NCBI GenBank assembly: GCA_030220185.1
Contig: JASPKZ010010273.1
Location: 1 to 64,000, forward strand
DNA length: 64,000 bases
DNA from: Diploptera punctata
Taxonomy: Eukaryota > Arthropoda > Insecta > Blattodea > Blaberidae
Reading direction: 5' to 3'
Under the pieces are notes generated by a model. The model did not search any database. It saw only the letters and a program-made list of their open reading frames with translations, and was not told the DNA's origin. The translations under genes were made by a program, and so were the position numbers. Positions 30,505 to 41,490 of the stretch are shown piece after piece (position 1 is the first letter of the stretch; each line of letters starts with the position of its first letter).

Positions 30505-31335
30505 GTTATAAATTCCTCCACTAGGGTGCATTCTTACAATATTACGATCCTTTGGCAATATATAATATATTGCAGTGTACCGAAATCAAGATTTCGATAC
30601 ATGGATTACGTCGTACTGCGCAACCAATACGTCATAGCATCTCTATTTCTTCTGCTATCTTAGTGAACAGTGCCAAATTCTCTCCTACTTACCCCTTCCT
30701 TTCCTATTACGCTCCGTGTGCTATCGTGCATACTCCCCTCTCCTAGTGAACTCTCATATAGAGCTGTGCTTTCTAACATCAAAGGATCATTTGTTTATCA
30801 ACCTAGGAGTCAGGTCGATATAGCTCAGAGGAGCTTCTTTGGTTTGTTAGTCCCTTAGGTCAGGGTGGGGCCACAAGGACAGTGTACCCCAGCCCTTGGC
30901 TGGACTAGTGTGAATGTAATATCGTACGTATGGTTTGTTAATATTGTTTTTGTATTGATGATCGAGGATAGTATTATTTTCTTTGTTAACTTATTTTCAA
31001 TGTCAAACAATTATCTTTTATTTATATCATTGTTATATCTGACTGTTTTTTGACTCGCATTAAACTTTAGTTGTCTGATTTTAAATACTTTTGCCTATTG
31101 ATTTAGTAGCTAGTCAATATCAGATATGAATATAGTATTCTCCAAGGCTTTTTCTCAAGCGTATATGAGTTCCTCTTTCCTATGAACTTCCACTATTATG
31201 ATCTGTGTAGGTTACAACATATTACATGTTTAGTATTCATTAAGGAAAGTTGAATTAATCTTTGGCTTTTATGGGCCTGGGCAAAGATACGTTAATTTGA
31301 GCAATCTATGTTTTCTACTCAAAATATTTATCAAC
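30505..31335. other. Unidentified sequence of moderate GC
   Basis: Contains GCAGTGTACCGAAATC at 30573; a similar ACAGTGTACCGAAACAG occurs at 31966. Small frames have no recognised motif. Could be a decayed element bounded by these words. Confidence 0.35.
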
Positions 31336-31349
31336 AACAATAGTATGAT

Positions 31350-31506
31350 GTTTTTATTATTAATTTCATACATCTCAATGATGGATAAATCATATTTGAA
31401 GAGAAAAATTATACGCTCAGACCGGGACTTGAACCCGGGACCCTTGGTTCTCTAGACCAAGTGCTCTACCCTCAGATGGTATAATTTTTCTCTTCAAATA
31501 TGATTT
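31350..31506 (-). mobile_element. tRNA-bearing foldback element (family C), 157 bp
   Basis: Target duplication AACAATAGTATGAT (31336-31349 and 31507-31520). Same tail and arms as the 5.5-kb copy; the tRNA-like part is on the minus strand (CTTGGTCTAGAGAACCAAG anticodon arm, CCGGGTTCAAGTCCCGG). Confidence 0.9.
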
Positions 31507-32499
31507 AACAATAGTATGATCCAGCACCAACAAGCTGCAATTTCTGGCAGCTTAGAGCGTGGTTACGCAGTGCAAATATGGTAGCAGTCAGCGTGGTTTT
31601 GGTTAAGGGTTCATATCCCGCGGTGTGCAAAATGGTAACAGATCGCGTGGTTTAAATCTTGGGTTGGTAGGCAGCGTATGTCCCAACGGTGCAAAAATGG
31701 TTTGCAGAGCGTGGTTCGGGTGCACAAAATGGTAGCAGAGAGAGGTTGCTAGGGTGCAGCAGCGATGAACAAAAGAAGCAAATGAAGCGTACCAATCGTT
31801 CCTCATTTGTTTTCAAACATCGCCGTTTACATTAAATATATAAATATTTTAAAATAAATATAATTAAATAAAAAATTTATAAATATTGTTGCATTGTTGC
31901 TTAGATCAGTTGTTATGTACTATAATAAAACAATTCATAATTTGTTAACATGTCTGAAGAATGTACAGTGTACCGAAACAGCTGTCACTGAATTATATCT
32001 TAATAAATATGAAAATCAAATAAAACTAAGTTTTATTTTTATTTAATTAATAGATATGGATTTTCATCAAGTAAACACCAACTCAATTGATTAATTAAAT
32101 AATTATTTGTGAGTAAACAGCTTAATTATTCGTTAAATAATCCTAACAAATGCCACTCTTGATTTCCAAATTCTCTAGATAAATTCACTCCTCACTTCGT
32201 GAATCGTGAATTTATCAATAATTTGGAAATCACTTGTGGCATTACTTATGATAATTTGATTATACGTGTTTTCCCTTAGACACTTGGGAATTCACAGAAT
32301 TTGAAAAGCTCATGAATCAATGGGCTGATTACCAAGAGATGTACATTTGTATCTCTGTCATTAAGCATCTGCTATGAGTGTTTTGACAAATGCACTAACT
32401 ACAATGTGTAAAAATATCATACAGTAGCTGTAAATATTTAGATCTCTTCAGAAGATGTACCTAAAAATAGCTAAATTTGATATTTATATGGATAATTTA

Positions 32500-32935
32500 T
32501 AAACTCATACAAAAGAACACTTTAGAAATATTAAAAATGGTGAAATTGAAAAATCGACAATTGCAGCTAATAGTTTGCTAGAGAATCACAAAATTGGAAG
32601 AAAAACTAAACTTTTAAAACATTCAGAGATGCTTTTGGAATTAACAGTTTGGGAAAAGATATACATTCAGAAGAATAAATGTAGAGCCATGAATTTTTAA
32701 ATTCGCAATGAAAAAAATGTTATCTCCAAGTTGATAAAATCGACACCAGATGGCAGTTTGGAAGATGATGTTAAGGGCAAAATTTTGACAGTTGGAGTTT
32801 TGCTGAAGATGAAGATGAATGACCATTGAAACTGGTATCATGAATACACGCAATTTTATGAGGTGAGATGTATAAAAACATTTTCTCCAACTTATTTATT
32901 AATTGAAATACCTCGTATTATTACTTCCCACTTTA
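32500..32935 (+). pseudogene. PLE C-terminal fragment with hammerhead remnant
   Basis: Reads YKRTL*KY*KW*N*KIDNCS-type decayed sequence, then LLENHKIGRKTKLLKHSEML and LTVWEKIYIQKNKCRAMNF. Hammerhead core pieces: CTGAAGA 32803-32809 and GAAA 32828-32831 with AC-TG-GT stem III, but stem II is poor. It ends with CCTCGTATTATTACTTCCC at about 32911-32930. Confidence 0.75.
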
Positions 32936-33105
32936 ATTTTGATTAACTTTGATCATGCCTGTCTTCTCTTAGGCATTTGGAAATTCACAGAAGTTGAAAA
33001 CCTCATGAATCAATGGGCCGATTACCAACAAATGTATGTTTATATCTCTAGCATTAATACTAAGTTTGCAGTGAATTTTATAGAATTAGTAATTACTAAG
33101 CTTAT

Positions 33106-33397
33106 ATTTAATTAATGTTGGGAAGTAAACATTATGAGGTATAATCATTAAAAATCATCGGAGAACATATTGTTTAAATAACTCACCTCATAGGATTCAT
33201 GCTTCCATGATATCGCGATTTCAAACATAATCATGTTCATCGTTCAGCCATAATATAGTTGACGGCCGAAGAATTTCAACAGTCGGAGTTATGGCTGACG
33301 ATGAACATGATTATGTTTGAAATCGCGATATCATGGAAGCATGAATCCTATGAGGTGAGTTATTTAAACAATATGTTCTCCGATGATTTTTAATAAT
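33106..33397. mobile_element. PLE foldback element, 292 bp
   Basis: Target duplication TTACTAAGCTTAT at 33093-33105 and 33398-33410. Same tail, arms and ends as the 268-bp element at 24287, with a slightly longer centre. The minus ribozyme (33206-33253) has an extra T in its core; the plus one (33290-33335) is intact. Confidence 0.9.
33290..33335 (+). ncRNA. Hammerhead-ribozyme motif in 292-bp foldback
   Basis: CTGACGA 33295-33301, stem II AACAT/ATGTT, GAAA, stem III ATC/GAT and TCATG at 33331-33335; identical in core to the 10.6-kb copy. Confidence 0.76.
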
Positions 33398-33784
33398 TTA
33401 CTAAGCTTATTTAGTGCTAAAATTTCTTACGACATTATCAGTCACTCTTGCAAGTTCTTTAATACTCAGAGAATTTGTTGCAGTTCTTATATTCTGTTTA
33501 AAATTTTGTTTTATGGAATATGGGATTTTTCCAAGAACGTGATTTTTAAATATATTTTACAAATAGAAATTTCATGGCAATAGATCAAGGCCACATCTGA
33601 GCTGCAAGTTCTTATTTAATATTCATCCATCACCTGTAACATTACCACAGATATAGCCTGCATATGCACCTTATAATAACTAATCCACTGATTTCCCCTC
33701 AAAAGTACAGATCATCAATATCTGGAATCATTTTGAGAAAACTGAAAGAATTACGAAGGAAAATAAAATTCTATGAGTATAATC

Positions 33785-34110
33785 AAACCCTAACTTATAA
33801 ATCATATTTGAGGAGAAAAATTATAAAAATATGATTTATCCATCATTGAGATGTATGAAATGAATAATAAAAACACCTAACTTATAATTTTAATTCAATG
33901 ATAATTTTTTTTAAAACTCGCCTCATAAATTTTGTGCTTTTCAACACTAATTTTAATATAACTAACTTATAATATTAGTTATATTTGAGTTGGATATTTT
34001 TACTCACCTCATATTTCTTGATTTTTATGCAGACCTAGGTTTCGTCGCTTCTATGTGACATTGTCGATGCTTCCAACTGTCAGTATTAATACAGGCAGTA
34101 TAAATTAATA
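33785..34110. repeat. Cluster of foldback remnants
   Basis: 33788-33875 is a mini copy of the tRNA-element ends (ATATTTGAGGAGAAAAATTA, then the inverted tail TCATTGAGATGTATGAAATG) without tRNA. 33990-34090 is a minus-strand PLE variant (GACGAAACCTAGGTCTGC core with ATGAGGTGAG). No coding capacity. Confidence 0.6.
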
Positions 34111-34149
34111 AATAAAATATTAATACAGGCAGTATTTAATAGTTTAACT

Positions 34150-34618
34150 TTTATAGGAATTAATCACTATGAGATTTAATTTATGATGAAATTAAATGTT
34201 TCGTAACTCTCCTCATATTAATCTTCTAAGTAGATTGCATTTTCGAGACCATAACGGTCTCATCTTCAGTACTTCTTTGGCGACTGATGTTATGTCGATT
34301 GGAAGAAACTCTTCTTCTTCCCTCTGTTGGTGGACCGATGAACCTCTGGATCGGGTCAAAATTTGCAGGAATTTCAAAGTTCATAAGTTTTGCTTTGTTT
34401 TTCTGAATGTGGATCTTTTCCCAAACCGTGAGTTCCTTTTGTTTGTCTATTTGTTTAATTAGACTGGCTTTTGATTCAATTAAATGTTTTTCGAACCAAG
34501 CATGAGCAGCTACTGCTGACTTTTCCACTTCTCCATTTTTGATGTTTCTAAAATGTTCTTTCGCCCTTGTTTTCAAATTTCTTTTCGAGGAAAGGTAAGA
34601 AACATTTAATTTCACCAT
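34150..34618 (-). pseudogene. PLE C-terminal copy, minus
   Basis: Open for 130 codons: SSKRNLKTRAKEHFRNIKNG, SAVAAHAWFEKHLIESKA, LTVWEKIHIQKNKAKLMNFE, ending DETVMVSKMQST. This is the last part of the GIY-YIG domain and the C-terminal region. The terminal tail (TAGGAATTAATCACTATGAG) is at the left, 34154-34173. It meets a plus-strand PLE copy at about 34620, another head-to-head pair. Confidence 0.85.
34232..34275 (-). ncRNA. Hammerhead-ribozyme motif, stem III altered
   Basis: CTGAAGA is the complement of 34263-34269, stem II GAGACC-gttat-GGTCTC has six pairs, and GAAA is the complement of 34241-34244. Stem III (AATGCAATC) no longer pairs well. It lies inside the last codons of the PLE frame (Thr-Glu-Asp). 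Confidence 0.62.
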
Positions 34619-34619
34619 A

Positions 34620-35676
34620 AGTATTTAATAGTTTAACAAACAGACTTGTGAACATTCCTATGAGCAGAGCAAATTTTAAGAAAGAGAAAAAACACGTTAT
34701 AAAAATAGCAAAAGAAAATGGTTTTCAAGAAAAGATGATTCTTAAGAAAAATAAATAAATTCAAGATACAAAAGCGATAAATGAAAGTACTCTTCAGACA
34801 GATAAAGAAACTGGTAAAAAATTCAAGAAAATTACGTACCATTCTTTAGTAAATAAGTTTCAAAAAATGTTCAGCAAATTTAACATTAAATTAGCACCGA
34901 AAAATGAATACAGTTTGAATAAATTAATCAAAAACAAAAAAAACTGAAAAGATTGAAGACGGCAACAAATCAGGAATTTATCAAATTGATTGTAAAGATT
35001 ATAAAAAATATACATAGGAAAAACAAAAAGGAACTTAAATACAAGATTGAAAGAACACCTTAGGAATGTTAAAAATGGAGAAATAGAAAAATTTGCAATA
35101 GCTGCACATGCATGGTCAGAAAAACACAGAATTGAAACTAAGGCCAAATTACTAAAACAGAAAAATCTAAGGAACTCACAATTTGGGAGAAAATTTACAT
35201 CTGCAAGAATAATAAGAAAACCATGAATTTTGAAATTCCCGGTGAAAAGGAAGTTCATCAGTCAGCCAGCAGAAGGAGCATAAATCAACTTATCGGATGG
35301 AGAACCACAAAACGACAGTTGGAAGCATCAACAATGTAGCACAGAAGTGACGAAACCTAGGTCTGCACAAAAATCAAGAAATATGAGTTGAGCAAAATAT
35401 CCAACTCAAATATAATTAAAAGAAACCTCATAGTCAAAGTTAAAATTGGGAATCAACACCAGATGGCAACGATATCCCGAAGTTCGTCAAATCAACACCA
35501 GATGGCAACGTTAGAGAGGGAGATTCCAACGAATATCCGGTAGTCATAATGGCGGTTGAAAATGAATGACAAGATCATTTGAAAACTATAGTTACCGTGT
35601 TTGATAAAACATGAAATATGAGGTAAGATGTTAAAATGACTCATTAATTTATTAAACCTCATAGTGTTATTTCCTA
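34620..35676 (+). pseudogene. PLE copies, plus (two 3' ends in series)
   Basis: 34665-35290 reads FKKENVFSLKI-type sequence, then FKKMFSKFNIKLAPKNEYSL, SGIYQIDCKDYKKYT*EKQK, RLKEHLRNVKNGEIEKFAIA and MNFEIPGEKE, with a broken GIY-YIG domain. A ribozyme-like GTGACGAAACCTAGGTC follows near 35350. 35450-35676 is a second, distinct PLE 3' end (SGSHNGG*K*MTRSFENYSY type) finishing CCTCATAGTGTTATTTCCTA. Confidence 0.75.
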
Positions 35677-35995
35677 ACTAACTAACTCACTGGCACTATC
35701 GAACCTGTAGGTTCATGGCCACATGGACATAAGCTCTCCATATATCCCTATCATGAGCCAATGTTTTCCAATCATCCCCTGTATAATCTACTTCCCTCAA
35801 ATCATAGTTAATGTTATTCTCCCACCTCAATCTTGGTCTACCAACTGGGCATTTTCCCTCTGGTTTTCCTTTTTCCTACAAGAAGCTTCCATGCACGTCT
35901 TTCATTCCCTATTTGTGCCACATGTCCTGCCCATTGCAGTCACGACTCTTAACTGTTCTCATTATATCTGGCTTCCCCACATATATTAAATTTTA
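35677..35995 (-). mobile_element. N1 3'-end fragment
   Basis: Begins at the (CTAA)n tail ACTAACTAACTCACTGGC and continues over GTCCATGTGGCCATGAACC and related sequence homologous to 46540-46830. It abuts a PLE terminus (TTATTTCCTA) without intervening bases. Confidence 0.85.
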
Positions 35996-36097
35996 AAAAA
36001 TTGTAATATTAGATTTGATTTGACAACTATTATAGTTACAATTTAATTTTCTTAAATTTCTTTAGATTTGTATAAAGTTGAAACTAATGCTACTTAC

Positions 36098-36244
36098 AAC
36101 GGTTCATTTCTATAATAAGAAATATTTTCACCACTTCTTCTCCATCCAATGCCATTGAGTTGCGCTTCTTTGGTTGAATATAGCAGAGGACGCATTCCCA
36201 CACTATAGAGACTCTCAGCTTTACACATGTTCACTATAGAGAAT
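36098..36244 (-). CDS. AGBL2/3-like: CCP exon, N-domain (FSIVNMCKAESLYSVGMRPL)
   Basis: 147 nt: one base, 48 codons, two bases. Acceptor TTTACAG|A; donor CCGTT|GTAAGT. The peptide FSIVN...SLYSVGMRPLLYS...GIGWRRSGENISYYRNEP is the well conserved N-domain core of CCPs (family pattern R-F-x-I-V-N, then L-Y-x-x-G-M-x-P-L-x-Y-S, then G-W-x-R). The trailing TT is completed by G from the 29222 exon to give Leu. The downstream intron starts with a consensus GTAAGT. Confidence 0.9.
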
Positions 36245-36417
36245 CTGTAAATTATTAATATTATTTATTATTAGTATTATGATATATCTGCAGAGAAAAT
36301 GAGGAAATATAAAAAATTAACATTCCAAGAAAAAGCATTTTAATGCTTGAAATCAAGAATCTATTTTTCTTATACTATACTGAAGTTCTGTAGTATAATG
36401 TAAAGGTTATCCCATTA

Positions 36418-36693
36418 TAGAAGATCTCAGGAGGAGTTTGGGGTAGTAGGAGGTAAGGCTCCTACCTTTCTAGACATGAGATGTCAGCCAAGTTGTCAAC
36501 CCAGCATGACAACTGCCTTTACCCCCAGAATATATATCTGGTGGTGTTTTCTGTTAGAAACTGAGTTGACCCCAAGGCCACGATGCTGCCAAAAGGTTTA
36601 GGGCAGTTTAAAAATCCTGACCTTGTTGGGATTCAAACCCTGACCATTCAGCTTGAGATGTATTACCTTATCCAACTATACTACAGCATCCTC
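36418..36693 (-). mobile_element. tRNA-derived SINE, family A, old copy
   Basis: Diverged relative: GGTTTGAATCCCAACAAGG-like B-box arm (complement) near 36620 and CTAGAAAGGTAGGAGCC-like body. Many substitutions relative to the other four. Confidence 0.78.
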
Positions 36694-37455
36694 TATGGTA
36701 TAATAAACTTCAATCTTTTATTAACCTAACACTCTCTTATTTAATATTGTAGCAGTGTTTAGGTATAGGCCAAGTTTCTTGAAATTAACTTCACAAATTT
36801 ATTTATTTATTTATCAAACTTATAAATTTGTTATTTATTTATCAAACTTTAGAGAAATCACAACCAATAGATTTGATTTTTATTGATTTGTTAAAGGCAT
36901 ATGATAGTATATCCAGAATCTTACTCTGGAAAGCCCTAGAAGAGGCAAATATAAATGACAAAACAATTAGTATTGTAAAATCATTATACTCAGAGAACAA
37001 AATGCCAAATTAAGATGGAAAACAGACATTCATAAAAATTCCAGACATCAAAAGGTCTACTACAAGGATGTTGCTTATCACCAACGTTGTTCAAAATATA
37101 TATTGATAACTGTACAAAGAATTGGTCAAGGCACTGCAAATATATGGGAATTCAAATAGAAGATAATTATTACCTCCTCCATTTACTATTTGCAGATGAT
37201 CAGGTGCTGATTGCTCAGGATCCAGATGATGCATCTTTCGTGTTAAGGAAATTAGAGAAAGAATACAAAAAATGGGGATTACAGATAAATTATAATAAAA
37301 CAGAATATCTTTCATTGAATACAACAGATGAGTTAAAATGTAATTCAGGAAGAGTACATTTAGGATCTATTTTAAATAAAAATGAGAATTGAACTACAGA
37401 AATTGAAAGAAGAATAACTGATGGAAGAAGAATCAATGGTATGTTGAACTCAGTG

Positions 37456-37641
37456 TCGATACTAGTAAAATTCACAACCAAGTCAGTGCTTCAACAAGGG
37501 TCAACAAGAACGGACCTAATGCATTCTGCTGATGATGGGACTGGTCCCGAAAGGCCTATAGAGTTTTAAAAGAACTAAAGTTGAGGAGACGGACCTACAA
37601 GGTAACTATATTATAGTTTTTAACCGTACATTATATTACTG
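37456..37641 (+). mobile_element. 186-bp hammerhead-bearing mini-element
   Basis: Inserted in a non-LTR reverse-transcriptase frame with an 11-bp duplication TGAACTCAGTG (37445-37455 and 37642-37652). Removing one duplication and the insert rejoins ...GMLNSV and LWNRNI... in frame. It has no PLE terminal CCTCAT signature and no ORF. ACGGACCT occurs twice (about 37510 and 37593). The centre is a hammerhead motif. Confidence 0.85.
37524..37565 (+). ncRNA. Hammerhead-ribozyme motif in mini-element
   Basis: CTGATGA 37529-37535, T, stem II GGGA-ctgg-TCCC, GAAA 37549-37552, stem III AG-GC-CT, A17 at 37558. All core bases are intact; stem I is weak as a monomer. Confidence 0.72.
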
Positions 37642-37756
37642 TGAACTCAGTGCTTTGGAATAGAAATATAATATACAGAATGAAGAAAACAATATTTCAA
37701 GTTCTGTTACAAAGCTTTTTATTATATGGGTCCGAAACTTGGGCAGTAAGTAGAAA

Positions 37757-38201
37757 TATTTTTATTTTTTATTATTTCACTCACCTCATACTTCATAACT
37801 CACTGTGAACGTGACACAGCATTGAGAATGTCACAAATGATGTGAAGAAACCCTGGGTTTGCGAGGAGTGAAATAATAAAAAATAAACAATATTAAAAAA
37901 CTTACTAGCTTTATAAAGTAATGTTAAATTCCCAATAAATGTCTTCTTAACAAAGAAGCCACCATTTGCAAAGATAGAAACAATGGTTTCAAAAGTATTT
38001 GGTGATAGGGAATTACAACGTATATAAGAGAAAAATTTGCGTCTAAATTGTAACTCACCTCGGTAGCTCAGTTGGTAGAGCATTTGGCCCGGCAAGCCAA
38101 AGGTCCCAGGTTCGAGTCTCGGTCTAGGCGAAAAATTTTTCTCTTCAAATATAATATTAAAAAACCTCATAGTGTTATTTCCTATGTACATAACTTACTT
38201 A
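37757..38201 (+). mobile_element. PLE foldback carrying a nested tRNA element
   Basis: Target duplication AGTAAGTAGAAA at 37745-37756 and 38202-38213, within a non-LTR element. Left inverted piece CTCACCTCATACTTCATAAC, variant core GCATTGAGAATGTCAC...GTGAAGAAACC, and PLE terminus CCTCATAGTGTTATTTCCTA at the right. A tRNA element (about 37895-38155) lies inside, flanked by AATATTAAAAAAC on both sides. Confidence 0.85.
37895..38155 (+). mobile_element. tRNA-bearing element (family C), nested in PLE
   Basis: Flanked by AATATTAAAAAAC. Body TTACTAGCTTTATAAAGTAA to tRNA-like CGGTAGCTCAGTTGGTAGAG with a well paired anticodon arm TTGGC-CCGGCAA-GCCAA (Ala-like GGC). Confidence 0.85.
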
Positions 38202-38539
38202 AGTAAGTAGAAAACATGCTGTTAGCAGTAGAAATGGATTTTTGGAGACAATAAAGTTAGAAACAGCACAATGAGGGAAATTATGCAAGTTGAAAAAAAA
38301 ATTAGATAAAATTAAAGAAAACCGTTTGAAATGGTATGGATACCTCGTAAGAATGAAAGAAGGTAGAATACCAAAGAAGATCCTTGATTGGAAAGCTAAT
38401 GGAAGAAGTGGAAGAAGCAGACCTAGAGAATGTTGGATAGATGGAGTGAGGAGAAGTATGGAAGCTAGAGATTTGAGGGAAGAAGATGCTTTAGACAGGA
38501 ACCTCTGGCGACAAATCACTTTGGGTTGAAGGAGAAACA

Positions 38540-39534
38540 CTCTATTGTGGAATATTCCTAATAAAAAAATTATCAAACTTACCCAAATAGGGTCATCCAA
38601 GTGACAAAGTATACTTGACAATAAAGAAGGAAAATAATAAAAACATTAGATTATAGAGAGTAAATACATATTTTTTACAATAGACATAGAACAAGATAGA
38701 ACTAAAATGTACATGCAAGGGTAATTCTGATTGAAGGACCAGGATTTGGAGATTGACCATGTAGATGATTTCTTAAGATGAATATAGAGCCTTTCAGCAT
38801 GGTTGTTACAATTTGTACTATTAAATCTTTGCCAGTTTCTAGTTGTTTCAGGAATGATTCTATTTTTTAGGAATTGTGCCTCTAGACCTACAAGGAAACT
38901 TGGATATTTTACAAAAAATTTTCAAATTCTCTTTATTTACTTCACAGTATCTCACCATATTCACAAATTTTTCTGCCATAAGAGTCTCTTCATTTATTTT
39001 ATAACCAGTTCTTCACACTCACTGATGATTTCACTCAACTTTACTTGTCTCCACATTTAAGTCACTTTTACTCGTCCACACTTTGGACACGATTCATTCT
39101 CCAGACCCTCCCATCTCGTTACATATCGAGTCTAGGAACAATCAGGACACCAGTCTGGACTCCTCTTGAATAGAAATTCCAAGAGGTAGATTCTTCTAGA
39201 ATGAAGGTATAGATGCATGTGAAAATTTCTTCGCAGGCCTACTGATTCATTAGTTGCCAGTTCATGAACTCCTTTTACCATACAAGGAAGGACGTGACTC
39301 TTATAACTTCCCGTGAAATTGAAAAGCCAGCCCAAAATGTATCACAATATCCTAATACCATTACCAAAAATGTCATTGCCAAAATCATAATTGTTATCAT
39401 AATTTTGAACTGTCCTCATTTTCCTGACATTAATCATTATATAATATAGTAATTTATTGGGTTTTTAATATTTAAATTTATATTATCATCATCATCAACC
39501 AGGGATTAAGCCTGTTGGCTCGTTCCAGTTTCAT
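38540..39534. other. Intronic sequence, nothing firm
   Basis: 39120-39290 resembles 21060-21200 in general wording (AATAGAAATTCC, GATTCTTCTAGAATGAAGGT, AGATGCA) and may be a diverged repeat. 39480-39530 carries CATCATCATC, AGGGATTA and GTTCCAGTTTCATG, like the 3' end of N2. Confidence 0.4.
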
Positions 39535-40440
39535 GAAAGCTAGAATTAAATTATTGTAATCAATGGTAAAGAGAAAAATTTTTGCCTGAACCGGAAATCG
39601 AACCCCGAACCTTTAGCTTTCCGTGCTAATGCTCTGTCCACTGAGCTAATTTAGGTTTCATTCCCATCCAAGCACAAATCCTTCCTTTACCTTGCTCTAC
39701 TGATCCTACATTCAAATGCAACGAATCATCATTCACAAATACACAATGAATGGCTTCTACATTAGAAGACATGAAGGGACTTCACACAGCTATAGCATTA
39801 TTCATTAAATTAATATTGAGAAGCTAAAGTTATTACTATGATAGAAATAAGTAAAGTAATAAACACAATAAAATTATTGTAATCAATGGTAAAGACAAAA
39901 ATGTTTGCCTGAACCGGGAATCAAACCCCGAACCTTTAGCTAATGCTCTGTCCACTGAGCTAATTAGGCTTCATTCCCATCCAAGCACAAATCCTTCCTT
40001 TACCTTGCTCTACTGATCCTACATTCAAATGCAATGAATCATCATTCACAAATACACAATGAATGACTTCTACCTGAAGAAGACATGAAGGAACTCCACA
40101 CAGCTATAGCATTATTTATTAAATTAATATTGAGAAGCTAAAGTTATTACTATGATAGAAATAAGTAAATTAATAAACACAATTAAATTATTGTAATCAA
40201 TGGTAAAGAGAAAAATGTTTGCCTGAACTGGGAATCGAACCCCGAACCTTTAGCTTTCCATGCTAATTCAGGCTTCATTCCCATCCAAGCTAGCACGGAA
40301 AGCTAAAGGTTCGGGGTTCGATTCCCGGTTCAGGCAAACATTTTTCTCTTTACAATTGATTACAATAATTTATTTGTTTATTAATTTACTTATTTCTATC
40401 ATAGTAATAGCTTTAGCTTCTCAGTATTAATTTAATAAAG
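39535..40440. repeat. Tandem units of family D element (314 bp)
   Basis: TAATATTGAGAAGCTAAAG starts at 39811 and 40125 (314-bp period), with a partial unit from 39541. The last unit turns into an inverted copy at about 40290 (GGTTCGGGGTTCGATTCCCG) and ends at 40440. Units differ by few substitutions. Confidence 0.87.
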
Positions 40441-40574
40441 CTAGAATTGTTAAAACTGTTCAGACCATCTTTAAATTATATTATATATTATAATTTTAAA
40501 ATTAAAGGAACATCAATACAAATTACTACAGAGGAATTTCCAATTTTTTTCGTCCAATACTACCAAGTTGTCTA

Positions 40575-40790
40575 ACAAAATGTTTGGCATTCTTTTCTGG
40601 CATTGGCAGAATTGTAACCCACTTCTCAGGTTGGGGCATCTGGAAGATAGAGTTATGTTACCCTGATGATATGATGGGTGATATATGATAATGAAGCATC
40701 AGGAGAGTCCTTAAACCAACACTCAACTTAAATTCCAAACCATGGACGACCAAAGGAATATATCCTTTTAAGGAAAAATTCCTGTAATAT
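40575..40790. repeat. Repeat family F copy
   Basis: Shares TTCTCTGGCATTGGC-like start, CTTCTCAGGTTGGGGC, CCTGATGATATGATGGG and AGGAGAGTCCTTAA with the other F copies. Confidence 0.65.
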
Positions 40791-41299
40791 ATAGAAAATG
40801 ATTCTTACATCACTTCAACATAAAACTCCATGGTGCAACTCCCTGTCATATGACTTAGTTCACTGATAGCTTCCAATCAAAAGTCAATGCTACGTTGAAC
40901 AATTACACACTATCTCCATGTCTTTCTTCCTCACAAGGTATCCGCTTGTCAGTTATAGTTTGTAAATACAAAGTAAAATGTTATTATCACATAACATTTA
41001 TTAATATTAAATTATAATTGTTAAATTCCAATTTTATTAGTGTATAAGGGTGTATTTAAGTTAAAATAGTTCCAATTAAATACATTATGAATATATAAAT
41101 AACTGAAGAATGCATATTTAATTTTAATACCTTATTCTGCATACCAGAGTTTGTTTTAGGCCCCAATGTATATAAATATATTTGTGTGTTAAAAAGTAAA
41201 TTTTTACTGTTGAAAATATTATTTTTTATTTTTTATTACAGTGCAATCAAATTAAAATATAATACAAGTAAGTATATAGTTACGGAATTTTTTTTTATT

Positions 41300-41490
41300 C
41301 AATGCTGCAAGTTGTAATTTCTGGTGTTCTCTCCTGGCATTGGCTTAATTGTAACCCTCTTCTGAAGTTGGGGCACCTAGAAGGCAGAATTACATTACCC
41401 CGATGATATGATGGGTGATAAATGATAATGAAGCGCCAGGAGAGTTCTTAACCTAAACTTAACCTAAATTCCAGACCATGAGGCTAGTCA
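41300..41490. repeat. Repeat family F copy
   Basis: ATTTCTGGTGTTCTCTCC, TGAAGTTGGGGCACCTAG, CCGATGATATGATGGG and CAGGAGAGTTCTTAACC as in the other F copies. Confidence 0.68.

Larger units (their letters stand above)
36820..38540 (+). pseudogene. Non-LTR element, family N2, twice interrupted
   Basis: 36828-37460 reads KSQPIDLIFIDLLKAYDSIS, then GCCLSPTLFKIYIDNCTKN, LLFADDQVLIAQDPDDASFV (FADD box), TEIERRITDGRRINGMLNSV. Coding resumes at 37653 (LWNRNIIYRMKKTIFQVLLQ, LLYGSETWAVS), is interrupted again, and resumes at 38290-38529 (LKWYGYLVRMKEGRIPKKIL, RPRECWIDGVRRSMEARDLR). The interruptions are the 186-bp hammerhead element and the 445-bp PLE. Confidence 0.9.
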
